Positions 53,606 through 63,469 of a DNA stretch of 64,000 nucleotides are shown here, piece by piece. The DNA is from Bin55 sp965205545. Its GTDB lineage: Bacteria; Pseudomonadota; Gammaproteobacteria; Pseudomonadales; Azotimanducaceae. Each line of letters begins with the position of its first letter. The stretch's first letter is position 1. Made by a program: the position numbers and the translations under genes. The notes beneath the pieces are model-generated. The model was not told the DNA's origin. It saw only the letters and a list, made by a program, of their open reading frames with translations, and made no database searches. Location of the stretch: the NCBI GenBank assembly GCA_965205545.1, contig OZ242170.1:1922001-1986000 (forward strand). Reading direction: 5' to 3'.

Positions 53606-55213
53606 TCAACCGCGTGGCGCGGGTTCTTGCATATCAGTGACATCGGGTACCGGATCCTTTCCAAACATCTCCTGAATGTGGCTTTCCGGCAATCGCTTGG
53701 TCATCTTTGAGACAACAACCGTTGAGATCACCGAGACAATCTCTCCCATTGCTGCACAGGAGAATGGATTGGGAGCTTCTCCATGCAGCCATGACACGAC
53801 CTTGAATGGAATCCCACTGCCAAACCAAGCGGGATCGAGTAACTGAGCATGGAGGACAACAAAAACGACAAATCCTGAAATTATTCCGGCATACGCACCG
53901 GAACGGGTAACGCCTCGCCAGAGTGCGCCCACTACTAGTGGTCCTGCAAATGCAGCCATCATTCCGCCAATCCCTATGAACACGATCAACGCAATGTTGG
54001 TTTTCTGTAGAGCCCACGCCATCCCTGCACATAGAACCAATACCAGCACTGTACTGACGCGACTGATCAACAAGACTCGCCGATCCAACTGTTTCTCAGT
54101 CAAGTGTTTCTGAAATCGTGGAGCTACCGTTCTACGATAGAGGTCGTTGGCAATTACTTGAGACGAGGAAACTACAAGCCCATCGGCTGTGGACATTATT
54201 GCTGCGAGAATGCCTACGCCTATCAAAGCAGCCAGCCATGTTGGAAATAGCTCGATGAAAAGCAACGGCAATGACGCGTTGTGGCTCTGAGTCATGAGCA
54301 GGTCGTCTCCGATCACTGCTCGGGCCAGCAGTCCGCCAAGTCCCATCATTCCAAGCGTTAGCCCACAGAGAAACGCCAGTCGAACAAAAGAATGCTGTTG
54401 CTTTACGGACTTGAGTGCCCACAGCTTGTTTCCGAGGTGTGGAAGCAGACCAAGAGGAATGTGCGCCAAGAGTATTGCAATTACCGACCACGGGGAATGC
54501 GTCAGTGGATTCGTGGGATTCAATGGCTTTGTTAGGTTCGGGTCCTGTTCATGCAACGATTGGGCGATACTTCCAATTCCGCCGTCGACTCCAACTCCAA
54601 CCAAGAAAATGACTATGACGATGACTGCGAGAATTATCATCATGATGCCTTGCACGCCGTCCGTGAGTATGTCGGCGTGAGCACCGCCCATTACTACGTA
54701 AATTCCCAAGACTACGGTAGTAATGACAAGCGCCCAAACGGGGTCTAAGCCAAGCATTGTCTCGAACATTACCAACCCGGAAACGAGCTGCCCCGCAATA
54801 TAGAAAAACAGGACTAGAGACAGAATCGATACAACGATTCGTATGCCTTCCGACTGATACCTGTCGCCTAGGTATTCCGGTATGCTCCTGTTGCCAAATC
54901 GATTGCCGGCTGTAGCTACGAGGCGCATGCAAATGAGAACCCCAATGTAGACTCCAATCGGATATAGGAAATTTCCCCAAATCGAAGAGAATCCCAACAC
55001 ATAGGCAAGACCGGGACCTCCGAGGAATGTCGCACCACTTGCGGTGGTCGCAGCAAAGGCGAATGCCAAAAAAGTGGGTCCGTAGGCCCCTCTGGCGGTT
55101 GCGTAGTCATCCGCATGCTTGACTCGCCGTTGCCCCCAAACTCCGAAAGCGAGCATCCCGATGGTGTAGACGACTAGGAAAACCCAAGACCAGGCAATTA
55201 GGCTCAAACTCAA
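53606..55213 (-). CDS. Sodium:solute symporter (SSS family)
   Basis: A 535-residue inner-membrane transporter with about thirteen hydrophobic segments. SSS-type features are AFAFAATTASGATFLGGPG in the first conserved helix, GGAHADILTDGVQG, and the conserved LAAIMSTADGLVVSSSQ. The family imports sugars, amino acids, vitamins or carboxylates with Na+. The gene lies upstream of the dioxygenase gene with a 78-base gap. Substrate unknown. Confidence 0.9.
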   Translation of the reverse strand: MSLSLIAWSWVFLVVYTIGMLAFGVWGQRRVKHADDYATARGAYGPTFLAFAFAATTASGATFLGGPGLAYVLGFSSIWGNFLYPIGVYIGVLICMRLVATAGNRFGNRSIPEYLGDRYQSEGIRIVVSILSLVLFFYIAGQLVSGLVMFETMLGLDPVWALVITTVVLGIYVVMGGAHADILTDGVQGIMMIILAVIVIVIFLVGVGVDGGIGSIAQSLHEQDPNLTKPLNPTNPLTHSPWSVIAILLAHIPLGLLPHLGNKLWALKSVKQQHSFVRLAFLCGLTLGMMGLGGLLARAVIGDDLLMTQSHNASLPLLFIELFPTWLAALIGVGILAAIMSTADGLVVSSSQVIANDLYRRTVAPRFQKHLTEKQLDRRVLLISRVSTVLVLVLCAGMAWALQKTNIALIVFIGIGGMMAAFAGPLVVGALWRGVTRSGAYAGIISGFVVFVVLHAQLLDPAWFGSGIPFKVVSWLHGEAPNPFSCAAMGEIVSVISTVVVSKMTKRLPESHIQEMFGKDPVPDVTDMQEPAPRG

Positions 55214-55385
55214 CCCCTCCTCAAATGCGAATTACACGCATCGACTCCAATGCCACAGTGATGCGTCATAGGCCCTTTGAATTTTGCACAGTTGGGCAAA
55301 TTTAGTTGAAGCCATGAAGACTCTACGACTAGAATTCGTTCCAGCCAATGGCTTCCTGCTGAATTGCCAATCCTATAATTCGGAC

Positions 55386-56372
55386 ATGCTCCGCGTTGCT
55401 TTCGTCATCGATCCCCTCGACGCGCTCAACGTCAAGAAAGACTCGACCATCGCCATGATGCGCGCGGCACAGCTCCGTGATTGGGCTGTGCACGTCGTCT
55501 ATCCGAAGAATCTCTGCTGGATTCGCGAGAGCGCCTTCGCATACTCCCAGCGCGTTACTCTAACCGCTGCATTCGCCTCGACATTGGATGCCGAATTGCT
55601 TGGCGAAGGCGAGCCCTGGTACCTCGCCGAGAGTGAGGAATTCACTGCTCTATCGGATTTCAATGTGATCTTCATGCGCAAGGATCCTCCTTTCGACATG
55701 AATTACATCTATGCAACGTACATGCTGGACCATGCCGAACGCAGTGGCACCTTAGTTGTGAACAAGGCGCAAAGCCTGCGCGACTGCAACGAGAAGTTCT
55801 ACACGACAGAGTTTGCTGCAATTGCGCCCCCAATGGTGGTGTCGCAACGTGCGGACAAATTGCGAGAATTTCACGTCGAACATCGCGATGTCGTCTACAA
55901 AAAACTCGACGGCATGGGTGGCACAAGCATTTTCCGAATGCGCGAGGATGACCCAAACCTCAATGTGGTGATCGAAACGCTCACGGACAACGAGTCGAAC
56001 CCCATCATGGCGCAAAAATTCGTACCGGAAATTGAAGACGGCGACAAACGCGTGCTGATTGTGGACGGCGAACCTGTTCCCTATCTCCTAGCGCGGATTC
56101 CAAAGAAGGGTGAAACGCGTGGCAATCTCGCGGCGGGCGCCGCGGGCGAAGTGCGCCCGCTATCCGCTCGAGATAGAGAGATTGCCCAGGAGTTGGGGCC
56201 CGCTCTTGTCAAGCGCGGACTGCTGTTCGTCGGCATAGACGTTATCGGAGATTACCTTACAGAGATCAATGTGACCTGTCCGACTTGCATTCGCGAAATC
56301 GACAAAGATCGTGGAATCGACATTGCAGGACAATTGATGGACTCAGTGCAAACACATCTGACTACTAGATAA
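55386..56372 (+). CDS. gshB: Glutathione synthetase
   Basis: A 328-residue ATP-grasp enzyme joining gamma-glutamylcysteine and glycine. The start MLRVAFVIDPLD matches the family. An earlier in-frame extension (to 55284) gives an unlikely leader. Motifs: MRKDPPFDMNYIYATY, VYKKLDGMGGTSIFR, RGNLAAGAAG, and INVTCPTCIREID, where Cys replaces the Ser of E. coli (NVTSPTC). It is the first gene of a conserved block followed by tonB, yqgE and ruvX, as in Pseudomonas. Confidence 0.95.
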   Translation: MLRVAFVIDPLDALNVKKDSTIAMMRAAQLRDWAVHVVYPKNLCWIRESAFAYSQRVTLTAAFASTLDAELLGEGEPWYLAESEEFTALSDFNVIFMRKDPPFDMNYIYATYMLDHAERSGTLVVNKAQSLRDCNEKFYTTEFAAIAPPMVVSQRADKLREFHVEHRDVVYKKLDGMGGTSIFRMREDDPNLNVVIETLTDNESNPIMAQKFVPEIEDGDKRVLIVDGEPVPYLLARIPKKGETRGNLAAGAAGEVRPLSARDREIAQELGPALVKRGLLFVGIDVIGDYLTEINVTCPTCIREIDKDRGIDIAGQLMDSVQTHLTTR

Positions 56373-56589
56373 TCACGTGGTTAAACGCACTTGCCAGCTA
56401 CTACTCGATTCACAACGAATGTGCTTTCTAACGGTCTACCCTATAGGGACATCGTCGCTTGATTCCCACTTTGCAATCCAAGAAAGCAGGAGAAGAGACA
56501 AGGGCCGTTGGACCGTGGTCCAGTGCCATTCGTCAAGCTATAGTCGACTACAATCCAAAGGCTAACGTTTTTCGAATATTGTTGACAAA

Positions 56590-57407
56590 ATGGAAGCTCA
56601 AATCGGCAATCGCCCGCTATGGATTGCTCTAGGCGTGTCGCTAGTTCTTCACTTAGCTTTCGTATTGTTCGTCAAGCTTGAATTTAGACCCCTTCCAAAC
56701 GACCCAATCGTGCTCAACATGCGATTGGTGAAACCGGTCGGTCCGCTTCCAAGCGAAGAAGTTACGCCATCGGAACCTGCGTCGAGCATAGCCGCTCCTG
56801 CAGATCCCGTCTTTGAGGACGTCGATCCAGTAATCGACAGCGCATTGAATTTCGAGAACATGCTGTTCCCGGAAGACTTTCTGACCGATTTCGACATGCA
56901 AATTGAGGAACCCCAATCGATGGAGGCGGAGACGGGCACAAGCACCAATCCGATCACCCACATGTCAGTCCAAGACATGGTCCAATCCATTGCGGACATC
57001 GCTGCGGCAAACTCCCAAGACGAAGACAAAAACGAATTCGCAGGCTTGCGGGCGATGGGACCTCATCCATTGAAGAGACCTTCTACTTGAGAGCCTGGCT
57101 CCGAAAAGTGCGTCGTGTTGGCCAGATGAACTATCCCAGCGAAGCTGTCGAAAAGAAACTCTACGGAACGCTGAGCCTGTATGTCTCGATTGCTCCGGAC
57201 GGATCGCTGGTCGAGACACGGGTATTGGAATCGTCCGGCCACGAAGTCCTAGACAAAGCTGCCGTGGACATTGTCAAGCTTGCAGCTCCATTTGCGCCAT
57301 TTCCGGCTTCCATTGCGCAAGACACCGAATTGCTTGAGATCGTTCGAGAATGGGAATTTCGCAAAGGTACCTATACCACCGACCCACCATCGGAAGACGA
57401 GGACTAA
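56590..57407 (+). pseudogene. tonB: TonB3-like energy transducer, split by a one-base frameshift
   Basis: Two frames make one TonB protein. The first (to the TGA at 57088-57090) has the membrane anchor at about residues 8-27 and an acidic, proline-containing periplasmic stretch. The second carries the TonB C-terminal domain, WLRKVRRVGQMNYPSEAVEK to the WEFRKG end, and can be followed backwards in the same frame to RIRRLAGDGTSSIEETFYL. Adding one A to the five-A run at 57028-57032 joins them without loss. Its place after gshB and before yqgE matches tonB3 of Pseudomonas. It may be a homopolymer error, a true mutation or rarely a recoding site; a TTG at 57087 could translate only the C-terminal part. 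Confidence 0.8.
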
Positions 57408-57446
57408 ATCCTCTAAGCTAGCATTGTTAGCGATTACCATAACGGA

Positions 57447-58019
57447 ATGACCGAACAGTCTCTCGTCAATCATTTTCTGCTGGCTCTGCCGAACCAAATC
57501 GGCACCTATTTCGAGGACACGTTGACCTTCCTCGTTCGACACAGCGACGAAGGAGCGATGGGATTCATTGTGAACCGGCCCATGCCCATTAAGTTGGCAG
57601 AGCTGCTCAAGGAAGCCAACCTAGACCCGATATCGGGCGAGGACTCGCACCTGTGGGAAGGCGGTCCAGTCAGCCCTACGCATCCTTCGATCATCCATTC
57701 CGCTGATTTCAGCACCGACAGCACCGTGGAAGTCGCTGAGGGCATAGGTCTCACAACCGAACCATCTGGAGCTGGAATATACGCAACTTTAAAGGCAATC
57801 GCCGAAGGCAGCGGACCAACGCAATACATGTTCGTATTGGGCTATGCAGGTTGGTCGCCCGGACAATTGGAGGGTGAGCTCAAGGAAAATGCCTGGTTGA
57901 CTTGCCCGGCGGATCGACAGATTCTGTTTGAGGAACCTCATCAATCGAAGGTCCAATGCGTCTCGTCCATCATCGGTGTGGACTTCAGCAAATTCTCGCC
58001 CCAAGGCGGTATGGCATAG
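57447..58019 (+). CDS. yqgE: YqgE/AlgH family protein
   Basis: A 190-residue conserved protein of unresolved function, found with ruvX in most gammaproteobacteria. Characteristic segments: NHFLLALPNQIGTYFEDTL, GAMGFIVNRPM, LWEGGPVSPTHPSIIHS and VLGYAGWSPGQLEGELKENA. It begins 39 bases after the tonB stop. In Pseudomonas AlgH affects alginate and other phenotypes indirectly. Confidence 0.95.
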   Translation: MTEQSLVNHFLLALPNQIGTYFEDTLTFLVRHSDEGAMGFIVNRPMPIKLAELLKEANLDPISGEDSHLWEGGPVSPTHPSIIHSADFSTDSTVEVAEGIGLTTEPSGAGIYATLKAIAEGSGPTQYMFVLGYAGWSPGQLEGELKENAWLTCPADRQILFEEPHQSKVQCVSSIIGVDFSKFSPQGGMA

Positions 58020-58033
58020 GAAGTTCTACGCAC

Positions 58034-58450
58034 GTGGGAGCAATATCCTTCGATTTCGGTATGTCGCACATCGGTGTGGCCATAATCGAAATCGCCACCC
58101 GATCCATCCAACCAACGGGAACCATAAAGGCCAAAAAAGGACGACCCAACACAGATCAACTGGATTTCCTTGTGAACACGTGGAAGCCTACGGAACTTAT
58201 CGTGGGACTGCCTCTGAACATGGATGACAGCGAATCTGCGATGTCCAAAGCGTCACGCAAGTTCGGCAAGTACCTGGAGAGGCGATTCTCGCTACCTGTG
58301 CACTTCGTCGATGAACGTCTTACGACATTGGATGCACGGGAGAGAACAGGCGATTCTCGACCGGATCACGCCATCGCCGCATGTGCCATAGGCGAAACTT
58401 GGCTGCATGAGCAAATCGTCAACAACAGCTTTCGAAGTGGTAGCTCTTGA
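58034..58450 (+). CDS. ruvX: Holliday junction resolvase-like protein RuvX (YqgF)
   Basis: A 138-residue RNase-H-fold protein involved in 16S rRNA 5'-end maturation and formerly proposed as a Holliday junction resolvase. Family pattern: SFDFGMSHIGVAI with the first acidic residue, LIVGLPLNMDDSES, HFVDERLTT and a C-terminal Asp in PDHAIAACA. No ATG is available in frame; the GTG used lies after AGGAAG. It follows yqgE by 14 bases. The stop overlaps the TTG of yggS. Confidence 0.92.
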   Translation: MGAISFDFGMSHIGVAIIEIATRSIQPTGTIKAKKGRPNTDQLDFLVNTWKPTELIVGLPLNMDDSESAMSKASRKFGKYLERRFSLPVHFVDERLTTLDARERTGDSRPDHAIAACAIGETWLHEQIVNNSFRSGSS

Positions 58451-59172
58451 CGCGTCCCGTCAGTGTGCAGGAGCGAGTTTCAAATAGCCTGCAGGACCGC
58501 TACAAAGGAGTCGTGGACTCAGTCCAAAGCGCTTGCGCTAGCACCGGCAGGAATTCAACGAGTGTAACGCTGCTCGCTGTAAGCAAGACGCGCTTGACGG
58601 ACGAGATTGGCGCGCTGGCCCAGCTAGGTCACCGCGACTTCGGTGAAAACTACGTTTCCGAAGCAACTCCAAAGGTTCTTGGCCTTCACGCACACACGTT
58701 GAATTGGCATTTCATTGGAACAGTGCAGTCAAACAAGACAAAACCGATCGCCGAACATTTCGACTGGGTTCAGTCGGTGGACCGGGAGCACATCGCTCGG
58801 AGATTGAATGAAGCGCGACGCAATTGCGACGCCGAAAGGCCGCTGAATGTGTGCATTCAGGTAAACATTGACGACGAATCGACGAAGTCTGGTGTTTCGA
58901 TTGGACTGCTTCCCGATCTAATGCAACGCATACAAGAATTGCCCTATCTTCGATTGCGAGGATTGATGGCTATTCCGCGCATGCAAACCAATCCAGAGAA
59001 ATCCCGATCAGCATTTAGTAATCTTTACGACTTGTTTCAAAGTTTGAAGCCGAAAGGGTCTGACTGGTGGGACACGCTATCCATGGGAATGACAAGCGAC
59101 TATCGAATTGCCATTGAGGAAGGTTCTACCATGGTGCGCCTAGGCACTGCGATATTCGGCCCCCGAGTATGA
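58447..59172 (+). CDS. yggS: YggS family PLP homeostasis protein
   Basis: A 241-residue PLP-binding TIM-barrel protein that buffers intracellular pyridoxal phosphate. Motifs: LLAVSKTRLTDEIG with the PLP lysine in VSKT, GENYVSEATPK, WHFIGTVQSNK, and MGMTSDYRIAIEEGSTMVRLGT. The TTG start overlaps the ruvX stop (TTGA). It precedes proC with an ATGA overlap, the usual order in gammaproteobacteria. Confidence 0.95.
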   Translation: MTRPVSVQERVSNSLQDRYKGVVDSVQSACASTGRNSTSVTLLAVSKTRLTDEIGALAQLGHRDFGENYVSEATPKVLGLHAHTLNWHFIGTVQSNKTKPIAEHFDWVQSVDREHIARRLNEARRNCDAERPLNVCIQVNIDDESTKSGVSIGLLPDLMQRIQELPYLRLRGLMAIPRMQTNPEKSRSAFSNLYDLFQSLKPKGSDWWDTLSMGMTSDYRIAIEEGSTMVRLGTAIFGPRV

Positions 59173-59975
59173 AGTTAAAGATCGCGATCATCGGCGGCGG
59201 CCACATGGGGCGTGCTCTCGCAGCTGGCATTGCTAGTTGCGTCGACTTGGACGCCGAGATTGTAGTTGCAGACCCGATGGCGAATCGGCTCGCCCGCTAT
59301 CAGCAGCACAACATAAGCACAACAACTGACAATAACGAAGCTATTTCTCAGTCGAACGTCGTTGTCCTTGCGGTCAAACCGCAAGTGATTAAGTCCGTGA
59401 TAGTCGAATATGCTGAAACACTAACGAAAAAACTGGTGATTTCAATCGCCGCAGGCGTGCCGATGGGACACTTGGAATCATGGTTAAAGCCATTAACCCC
59501 GATCATTCATTGCATGCCCAATTTGCCCGCAGCCGTTTGCGAGGGAGTCACCGCTATCATTGCCAATCCGTTCGTGTCGAGTGACCAGAAGACTCTAGCG
59601 GACCGCATATTCAAAGCAGTGGGCGACACTGTGTGGATTGAGGACGACCGCCATATCGACATCGTAACGGCAGTATCGGGCAGCGGCCCGGCCTACTTCT
59701 TCTATTTGATGGATGCGATGATTCAAGCAGCGACCGAATTGGGAATGGATGCAGCAGTCGCTCGAACACTGGCTACTAGAACGGCAGTTGGAGCGTCGAG
59801 CTTGGCAGTGGATTCACCCAAAGCACCTGCGACATTGCGCAATGAAGTCGCCTCTCCAGGAGGCACCACTGAACGTGCATTGGAGACACTGGACGCAAGT
59901 GGAGTCCGAGAATCCATCATTGACGCGGTCAAGGCCGCTTTTACACGATCTACCGAACTAACCGCGAGTTTGTAA
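59169..59975 (+). CDS. proC: Pyrroline-5-carboxylate reductase
   Basis: A 268-residue enzyme that reduces P5C to proline. The Rossmann motif IAIIGGGHMGRAL is at the N-terminus. VVLAVKPQ, ISIAAGVPM and the substrate region AVSGSGPAYFFYLMDAM follow, with the C-terminal SPGGTTERALETLD. The start codon overlaps the yggS stop by ATGA. Confidence 0.97.
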   Translation: MKLKIAIIGGGHMGRALAAGIASCVDLDAEIVVADPMANRLARYQQHNISTTTDNNEAISQSNVVVLAVKPQVIKSVIVEYAETLTKKLVISIAAGVPMGHLESWLKPLTPIIHCMPNLPAAVCEGVTAIIANPFVSSDQKTLADRIFKAVGDTVWIEDDRHIDIVTAVSGSGPAYFFYLMDAMIQAATELGMDAAVARTLATRTAVGASSLAVDSPKAPATLRNEVASPGGTTERALETLDASGVRESIIDAVKAAFTRSTELTASL

Positions 59976-59980
59976 TTCCC

Positions 59981-60559
59981 GTGCCCAACCCTCTGCTTCT
60001 AATACTTAGCTTCGCAGTAAACGTCTTTGCACTGTTCTGTCTGCTTAGATTTCTATTGCAGCTAGCAAAAGCCAATTTCTACAGTCCCATTGTGGAATCG
60101 ATCAAGCGGATAACGGATCCTGTTCTGCAGCCGCTTCGCAAATTCCTGCCGACCTCTGGCCAAATAGATCTGGCTTCTCTCATTGCGGTGCTCGTTCTTT
60201 TTTCGCTTTCCGAGTATCTGATCTTTCTGCGCATGGGAAGCGACGCGCTTGGTTCGCTGCCAATATGGGCGTTTCCTTGGAACGGCGCCGTTGAATCGGT
60301 AAAGTTTTCGATATGGATCTATCTCGTTGCCATCTTGATCTCGGTGATCATGAGTTGGATTGCACCAAATGTCTACTCTCCAGCCGCCGAGCTTGCGCGC
60401 CAATTGGCGGATCCATTTCTCGCGCCCATACGTAAGTTTCTGCCGCCCATGGCCGGTTTCGACTTCTCGCCAATGATTGCCATGTTCATCCTGCTCGCCG
60501 TGCTGTCGTACGTGATCCCCTACCTAAGATTCTTGCCGTCGACTTCACTTCCAACGTAA
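59981..60559 (+). CDS. yggT: YggT family membrane protein
   Basis: A 192-residue inner-membrane protein with two YGGT repeats: helices at about 4-24 and 61-85, then 104-128 and 163-185. Each repeat ends with a conserved ITDPVLQPLRKFLP or LADPFLAPIRKFLP segment. The family is suspected to act in osmotic tolerance or protein insertion. It starts at a GTG five bases after the proC stop. Confidence 0.93.
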   Translation: MPNPLLLILSFAVNVFALFCLLRFLLQLAKANFYSPIVESIKRITDPVLQPLRKFLPTSGQIDLASLIAVLVLFSLSEYLIFLRMGSDALGSLPIWAFPWNGAVESVKFSIWIYLVAILISVIMSWIAPNVYSPAAELARQLADPFLAPIRKFLPPMAGFDFSPMIAMFILLAVLSYVIPYLRFLPSTSLPT

Positions 60560-60571
60560 TGGATCGTGTCG

Positions 60572-61708
60572 ATGCAACCGAACTCCCGCGACAACCCAGG
60601 CTCCGTGGGCATTGTCTCGCCCCAGAAGTTGTCCTTCAACCAAGGCATAACATTGCAATGCGGCGAACACCTGCCAATCTTCGACCTCATCTACGAAACC
60701 TACGGTGAACTGAACCCAGAACGCACCAATGCGGTGCTGGTATGCCACGCCCTTTCAGGGCACCACCACGCGGCGGGATATCACAAAGATGACGAGGATC
60801 GACCCGGGTGGTGGGACAACTGCATTGGCCCCGGGAAGCCAATCGACACCAATCGATTCCATGTCGTATCGCTCAATAATCTTGGCGGCTGCCACGGTTC
60901 CACTGGGCCTCGCTCGAACAACCCACAAACAGGTATGCCATATGGCGCAGGTTTTCCGACAATCACAGTAAAGGACTGGGTACGAACCCAGGCAATGCTG
61001 GCGGATGAACTGGGGATAGAACGGTTCGCCGCAATTGTCGGTGGCAGCCTAGGCGGGATGCAAGCTCTTCAGTGGAGCATTGACTACCCTGACCGTGTGG
61101 CGAACGCCGTACTGATCGCTTGCGCATCAAAGCTCTCTGCACAGAACATCGCCTTCAATGAAATTGCTCGCTTAGCCATCAAAATGGATAGTCCGCTTGA
61201 CATCGCGCCTGAGGCAATGCCGGGGCTTGGATTGGCACGAATGATTGGACACGTTACCTACCTGTCGGACGACTCGATGGGAACGAAATTTGGTCGGGAG
61301 GTCAAGACCGGCGATATCGAGCAAGGTCGAAACGTTCAGTTTCAAGTTGAGAGCTATCTTCACTATCAAGGTTCGAAGTTCGCTCAAGCTTTCGACCCCA
61401 ACACCTACGTACTGGTTACCCGTGCATTGGACTATTTCGATCCAGCCATCGAACACGATGGGAACCTAGTGGAAACCCTAAGGCGAGCAACGGCGAAATT
61501 CCTTGTAATTTCGTTCACAAGCGATTGGAGATTTTCGCCTGAGCGATCGAACGAAATTATTGATGCTCTGGTGGCCGCGGGAAAAAATACAGCAAGTGCG
61601 AACATAATAAGCAGCATGGGACACGACTCCTTTCTGATGGAAATTCCAAGATACTTCAGTGTGTTGGGGGCCTATCTCGACAGCGTGGCGAGCGAAGTGG
61701 GCGCATGA
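60572..61708 (+). CDS. metX: Homoserine O-acyltransferase MetX
   Basis: A 378-residue alpha/beta-hydrolase acylating homoserine for methionine synthesis. The nucleophile elbow is GGSLGGMQALQ, preceded by VCHALSGHHHAAG and SLNNLGGCHGSTGP; the catalytic His is in SMGHDSFLMEI. In many gammaproteobacteria MetX uses succinyl-CoA rather than acetyl-CoA, and pairing with metW is typical of this group. Acyl donor not resolved here. A GTG six bases upstream is an alternative start. The stop overlaps metW. Confidence 0.95.
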   Translation: MQPNSRDNPGSVGIVSPQKLSFNQGITLQCGEHLPIFDLIYETYGELNPERTNAVLVCHALSGHHHAAGYHKDDEDRPGWWDNCIGPGKPIDTNRFHVVSLNNLGGCHGSTGPRSNNPQTGMPYGAGFPTITVKDWVRTQAMLADELGIERFAAIVGGSLGGMQALQWSIDYPDRVANAVLIACASKLSAQNIAFNEIARLAIKMDSPLDIAPEAMPGLGLARMIGHVTYLSDDSMGTKFGREVKTGDIEQGRNVQFQVESYLHYQGSKFAQAFDPNTYVLVTRALDYFDPAIEHDGNLVETLRRATAKFLVISFTSDWRFSPERSNEIIDALVAAGKNTASANIISSMGHDSFLMEIPRYFSVLGAYLDSVASEVGA

Positions 61709-62301
61709 GAGTTGATCTGCAGCACGTTGCGGACTTTGTCGAAGAGAATTCGCGAGTACTGGATCTGGGATGCGGCGACGGCGAACTCCTGGCGCATTTG
61801 CTGGAAACGAAGAATATCAAGGGCTATGGCATCGAGAAGGACCAAGAAGCCATTGAGGAGTGCATCCGGCGAGGAGTCAATGTCATAGAGCACGATCTCA
61901 ACTTGGGGTTGGATCGATTTCCCGACGACAGTTTCGACATTGTTGTAATGACAGAGACTTTGCAGGCTCTCGAGTCGCCGCGAACGCTACTCAGAGAGCT
62001 GTTGCGAATCGCGAATCGGTGCATTGTTTCGTTTCCAAATTTCGGTCATTGGCGATGTCGGTTCCAATTGCTGTTTCGAGGGCGCATGCCGGTTGCAGAA
62101 CACCTACCGCATCAGTGGTATGACACTCCCAACATTCATTTGTGCACGTTTAGAGACTTTGACGAGCTGTGCCGCTCTGAGGGACTGCAGGTAGTAGAGC
62201 GGAGCGTTGTGGATCCTCAATACCGCAAGGTATCCAGGAAGAGCGGACTTTCCAATCTGTTCGGCACAACTGGATTCTACGTGCTGGGTCGCCCCCAATG
62301 A
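61705..62301 (+). CDS. metW: Methionine biosynthesis protein MetW
   Basis: A 198-residue SAM-methyltransferase-fold protein that usually accompanies MetX and is needed for its activity. Motif I is VLDLGCGDGELLAHL; later come DSFDIVVMTETLQAL and FPNFGHWRCRFQLLFRGRMP. It overlaps metX by ATGA and the next gene by ATGA, forming a metX-metW-DUF4426 unit. Confidence 0.95.
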   Translation: MRVDLQHVADFVEENSRVLDLGCGDGELLAHLLETKNIKGYGIEKDQEAIEECIRRGVNVIEHDLNLGLDRFPDDSFDIVVMTETLQALESPRTLLRELLRIANRCIVSFPNFGHWRCRFQLLFRGRMPVAEHLPHQWYDTPNIHLCTFRDFDELCRSEGLQVVERSVVDPQYRKVSRKSGLSNLFGTTGFYVLGRPQ

Positions 62302-62729
62302 AAAAGTGGCTTTCCCTAGTTGCCTTCCTCTTGGTCGCAGTTGCCACATTCGCTGAACAGTCTGTCGAATTCGACGACTGGACTGTCCACTACAGCGTAA
62401 TACCGTCCACCTTCATCTCCAAGGAGGTCGCGGAGAAGCACAAAATCGTTCGCGGCAAAGACCGCGCGGTGTGCAACATTTCGGTTGTCGACCCGGACGG
62501 GAATTCGTACGAAGCGAAGGTCTCAGGCGGCTACAAGAACTTGATGGGTCAGGATCTCAAGCTTAACTTCAAGACCATCAAAGAATCCGATGCGATCTAC
62601 TTTCTCGCTAGCTTCAAGTTCACGGATGGCGAAAAGCTGAAGTTTGAGATTGATGTTGAATTCGAAGAGCAAGAGGAAACTGTCAAGTTTGAGCAAGAGG
62701 TGTACTCGCGTCTCGACGATACCGACTAG
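62298..62729 (+). CDS. DUF4426 exported protein
   Basis: A 143-residue secreted protein. The signal peptide (MKKWLSLVAFLLVAVATFA) is followed by a beta-rich domain: WTVHYSVIPSTFISKEVAEK, KDRAVCNISVVD, then IYFLASFKFTDGEKLKFEID. Members of this family lie between metW and rdgB in many gammaproteobacteria; function unknown. A short intergenic gap follows before rdgB. Confidence 0.85.
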   Translation: MKKWLSLVAFLLVAVATFAEQSVEFDDWTVHYSVIPSTFISKEVAEKHKIVRGKDRAVCNISVVDPDGNSYEAKVSGGYKNLMGQDLKLNFKTIKESDAIYFLASFKFTDGEKLKFEIDVEFEEQEETVKFEQEVYSRLDDTD

Positions 62730-62851
62730 GAACGACTGCAGGCAATCTCCGACTTTGGGCAAGAAGGCGCATTAGCAGCTAAGGCATTGCACTGTGGATT
62801 TCGCATGCTGACCACCTACAACAATTAGCTTATTCCTATTGGTCACGAAAA

Positions 62852-63469
62852 ATGTCAAAGCCGAAGCAGGTTGTTCTTTCCAGCAACAACCAGCACAAGT
62901 TAAGGGAGTTGGCAGCCCTCCTGCAGAAATTGCCCATTGAACTCGTTCCCCAATCTCGATGGCATGTTCCGTCGCCAGCTGAAACGGGATCGACTTTCGT
63001 TGAAAACGCTCTGATCAAGGCTCGTCATGCCTGTACCTTGACCCAACTTCCGGCCATAGCGGACGACTCAGGTTTAGTGATACCACTATTGAACGGCGAA
63101 CCCGGTGTTCGTTCAGCTCGCTACGCCGGCGAAGGTGCGTCGGACGCAGAAAACTATAGTCTCGTGCTAAGAAACCTCGCGGAAAAGCACGAGACGTTCG
63201 ACGACTGCCGAGCCTATTTTTGTGCATCACTTGTCTACTTGGACAACCCCGAAGATCCAACTCCAGTGATCTCCACAGGAACTTGGCATGGCCGCATAGT
63301 CGAACAGGCTAGAGGATCCAACGGATTTGGATACGATCCCATATTCCAACCCAAAGGCCTGACATGCACAGCAGCTGAGCTCGACGCAAGCACAAAAAAC
63401 AGATTGAGTCATCGTGGCCATGCCACAGTGCAGTTTGTTCAACTGCTACAGGAAAGAATGAATACCTGA
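62852..63469 (+). CDS. rdgB: XTP/dITP pyrophosphatase
   Basis: A 205-residue house-cleaning nucleotide pyrophosphatase that removes non-canonical purine nucleotides such as dITP and XTP. Motifs: VLSSNNQHKLRELAALL, STFVENALIKARHA, AIADDSGLVIPLLNGEPGVRSARYAG with the catalytic Asp pair, and the C-terminal GSNGFGYDPIFQP and SHRGHA. It directly precedes hemW with no overlap. Confidence 0.97.
   Translation: MSKPKQVVLSSNNQHKLRELAALLQKLPIELVPQSRWHVPSPAETGSTFVENALIKARHACTLTQLPAIADDSGLVIPLLNGEPGVRSARYAGEGASDAENYSLVLRNLAEKHETFDDCRAYFCASLVYLDNPEDPTPVISTGTWHGRIVEQARGSNGFGYDPIFQPKGLTCTAAELDASTKNRLSHRGHATVQFVQLLQERMNT

Noticed and set aside
57028..57032. Programmed minus-one frameshift in tonB
   Set aside because: The heptamer C AAA AAC is not a standard slippery site, and no stimulatory structure was identified; a simple one-base indel is enough.
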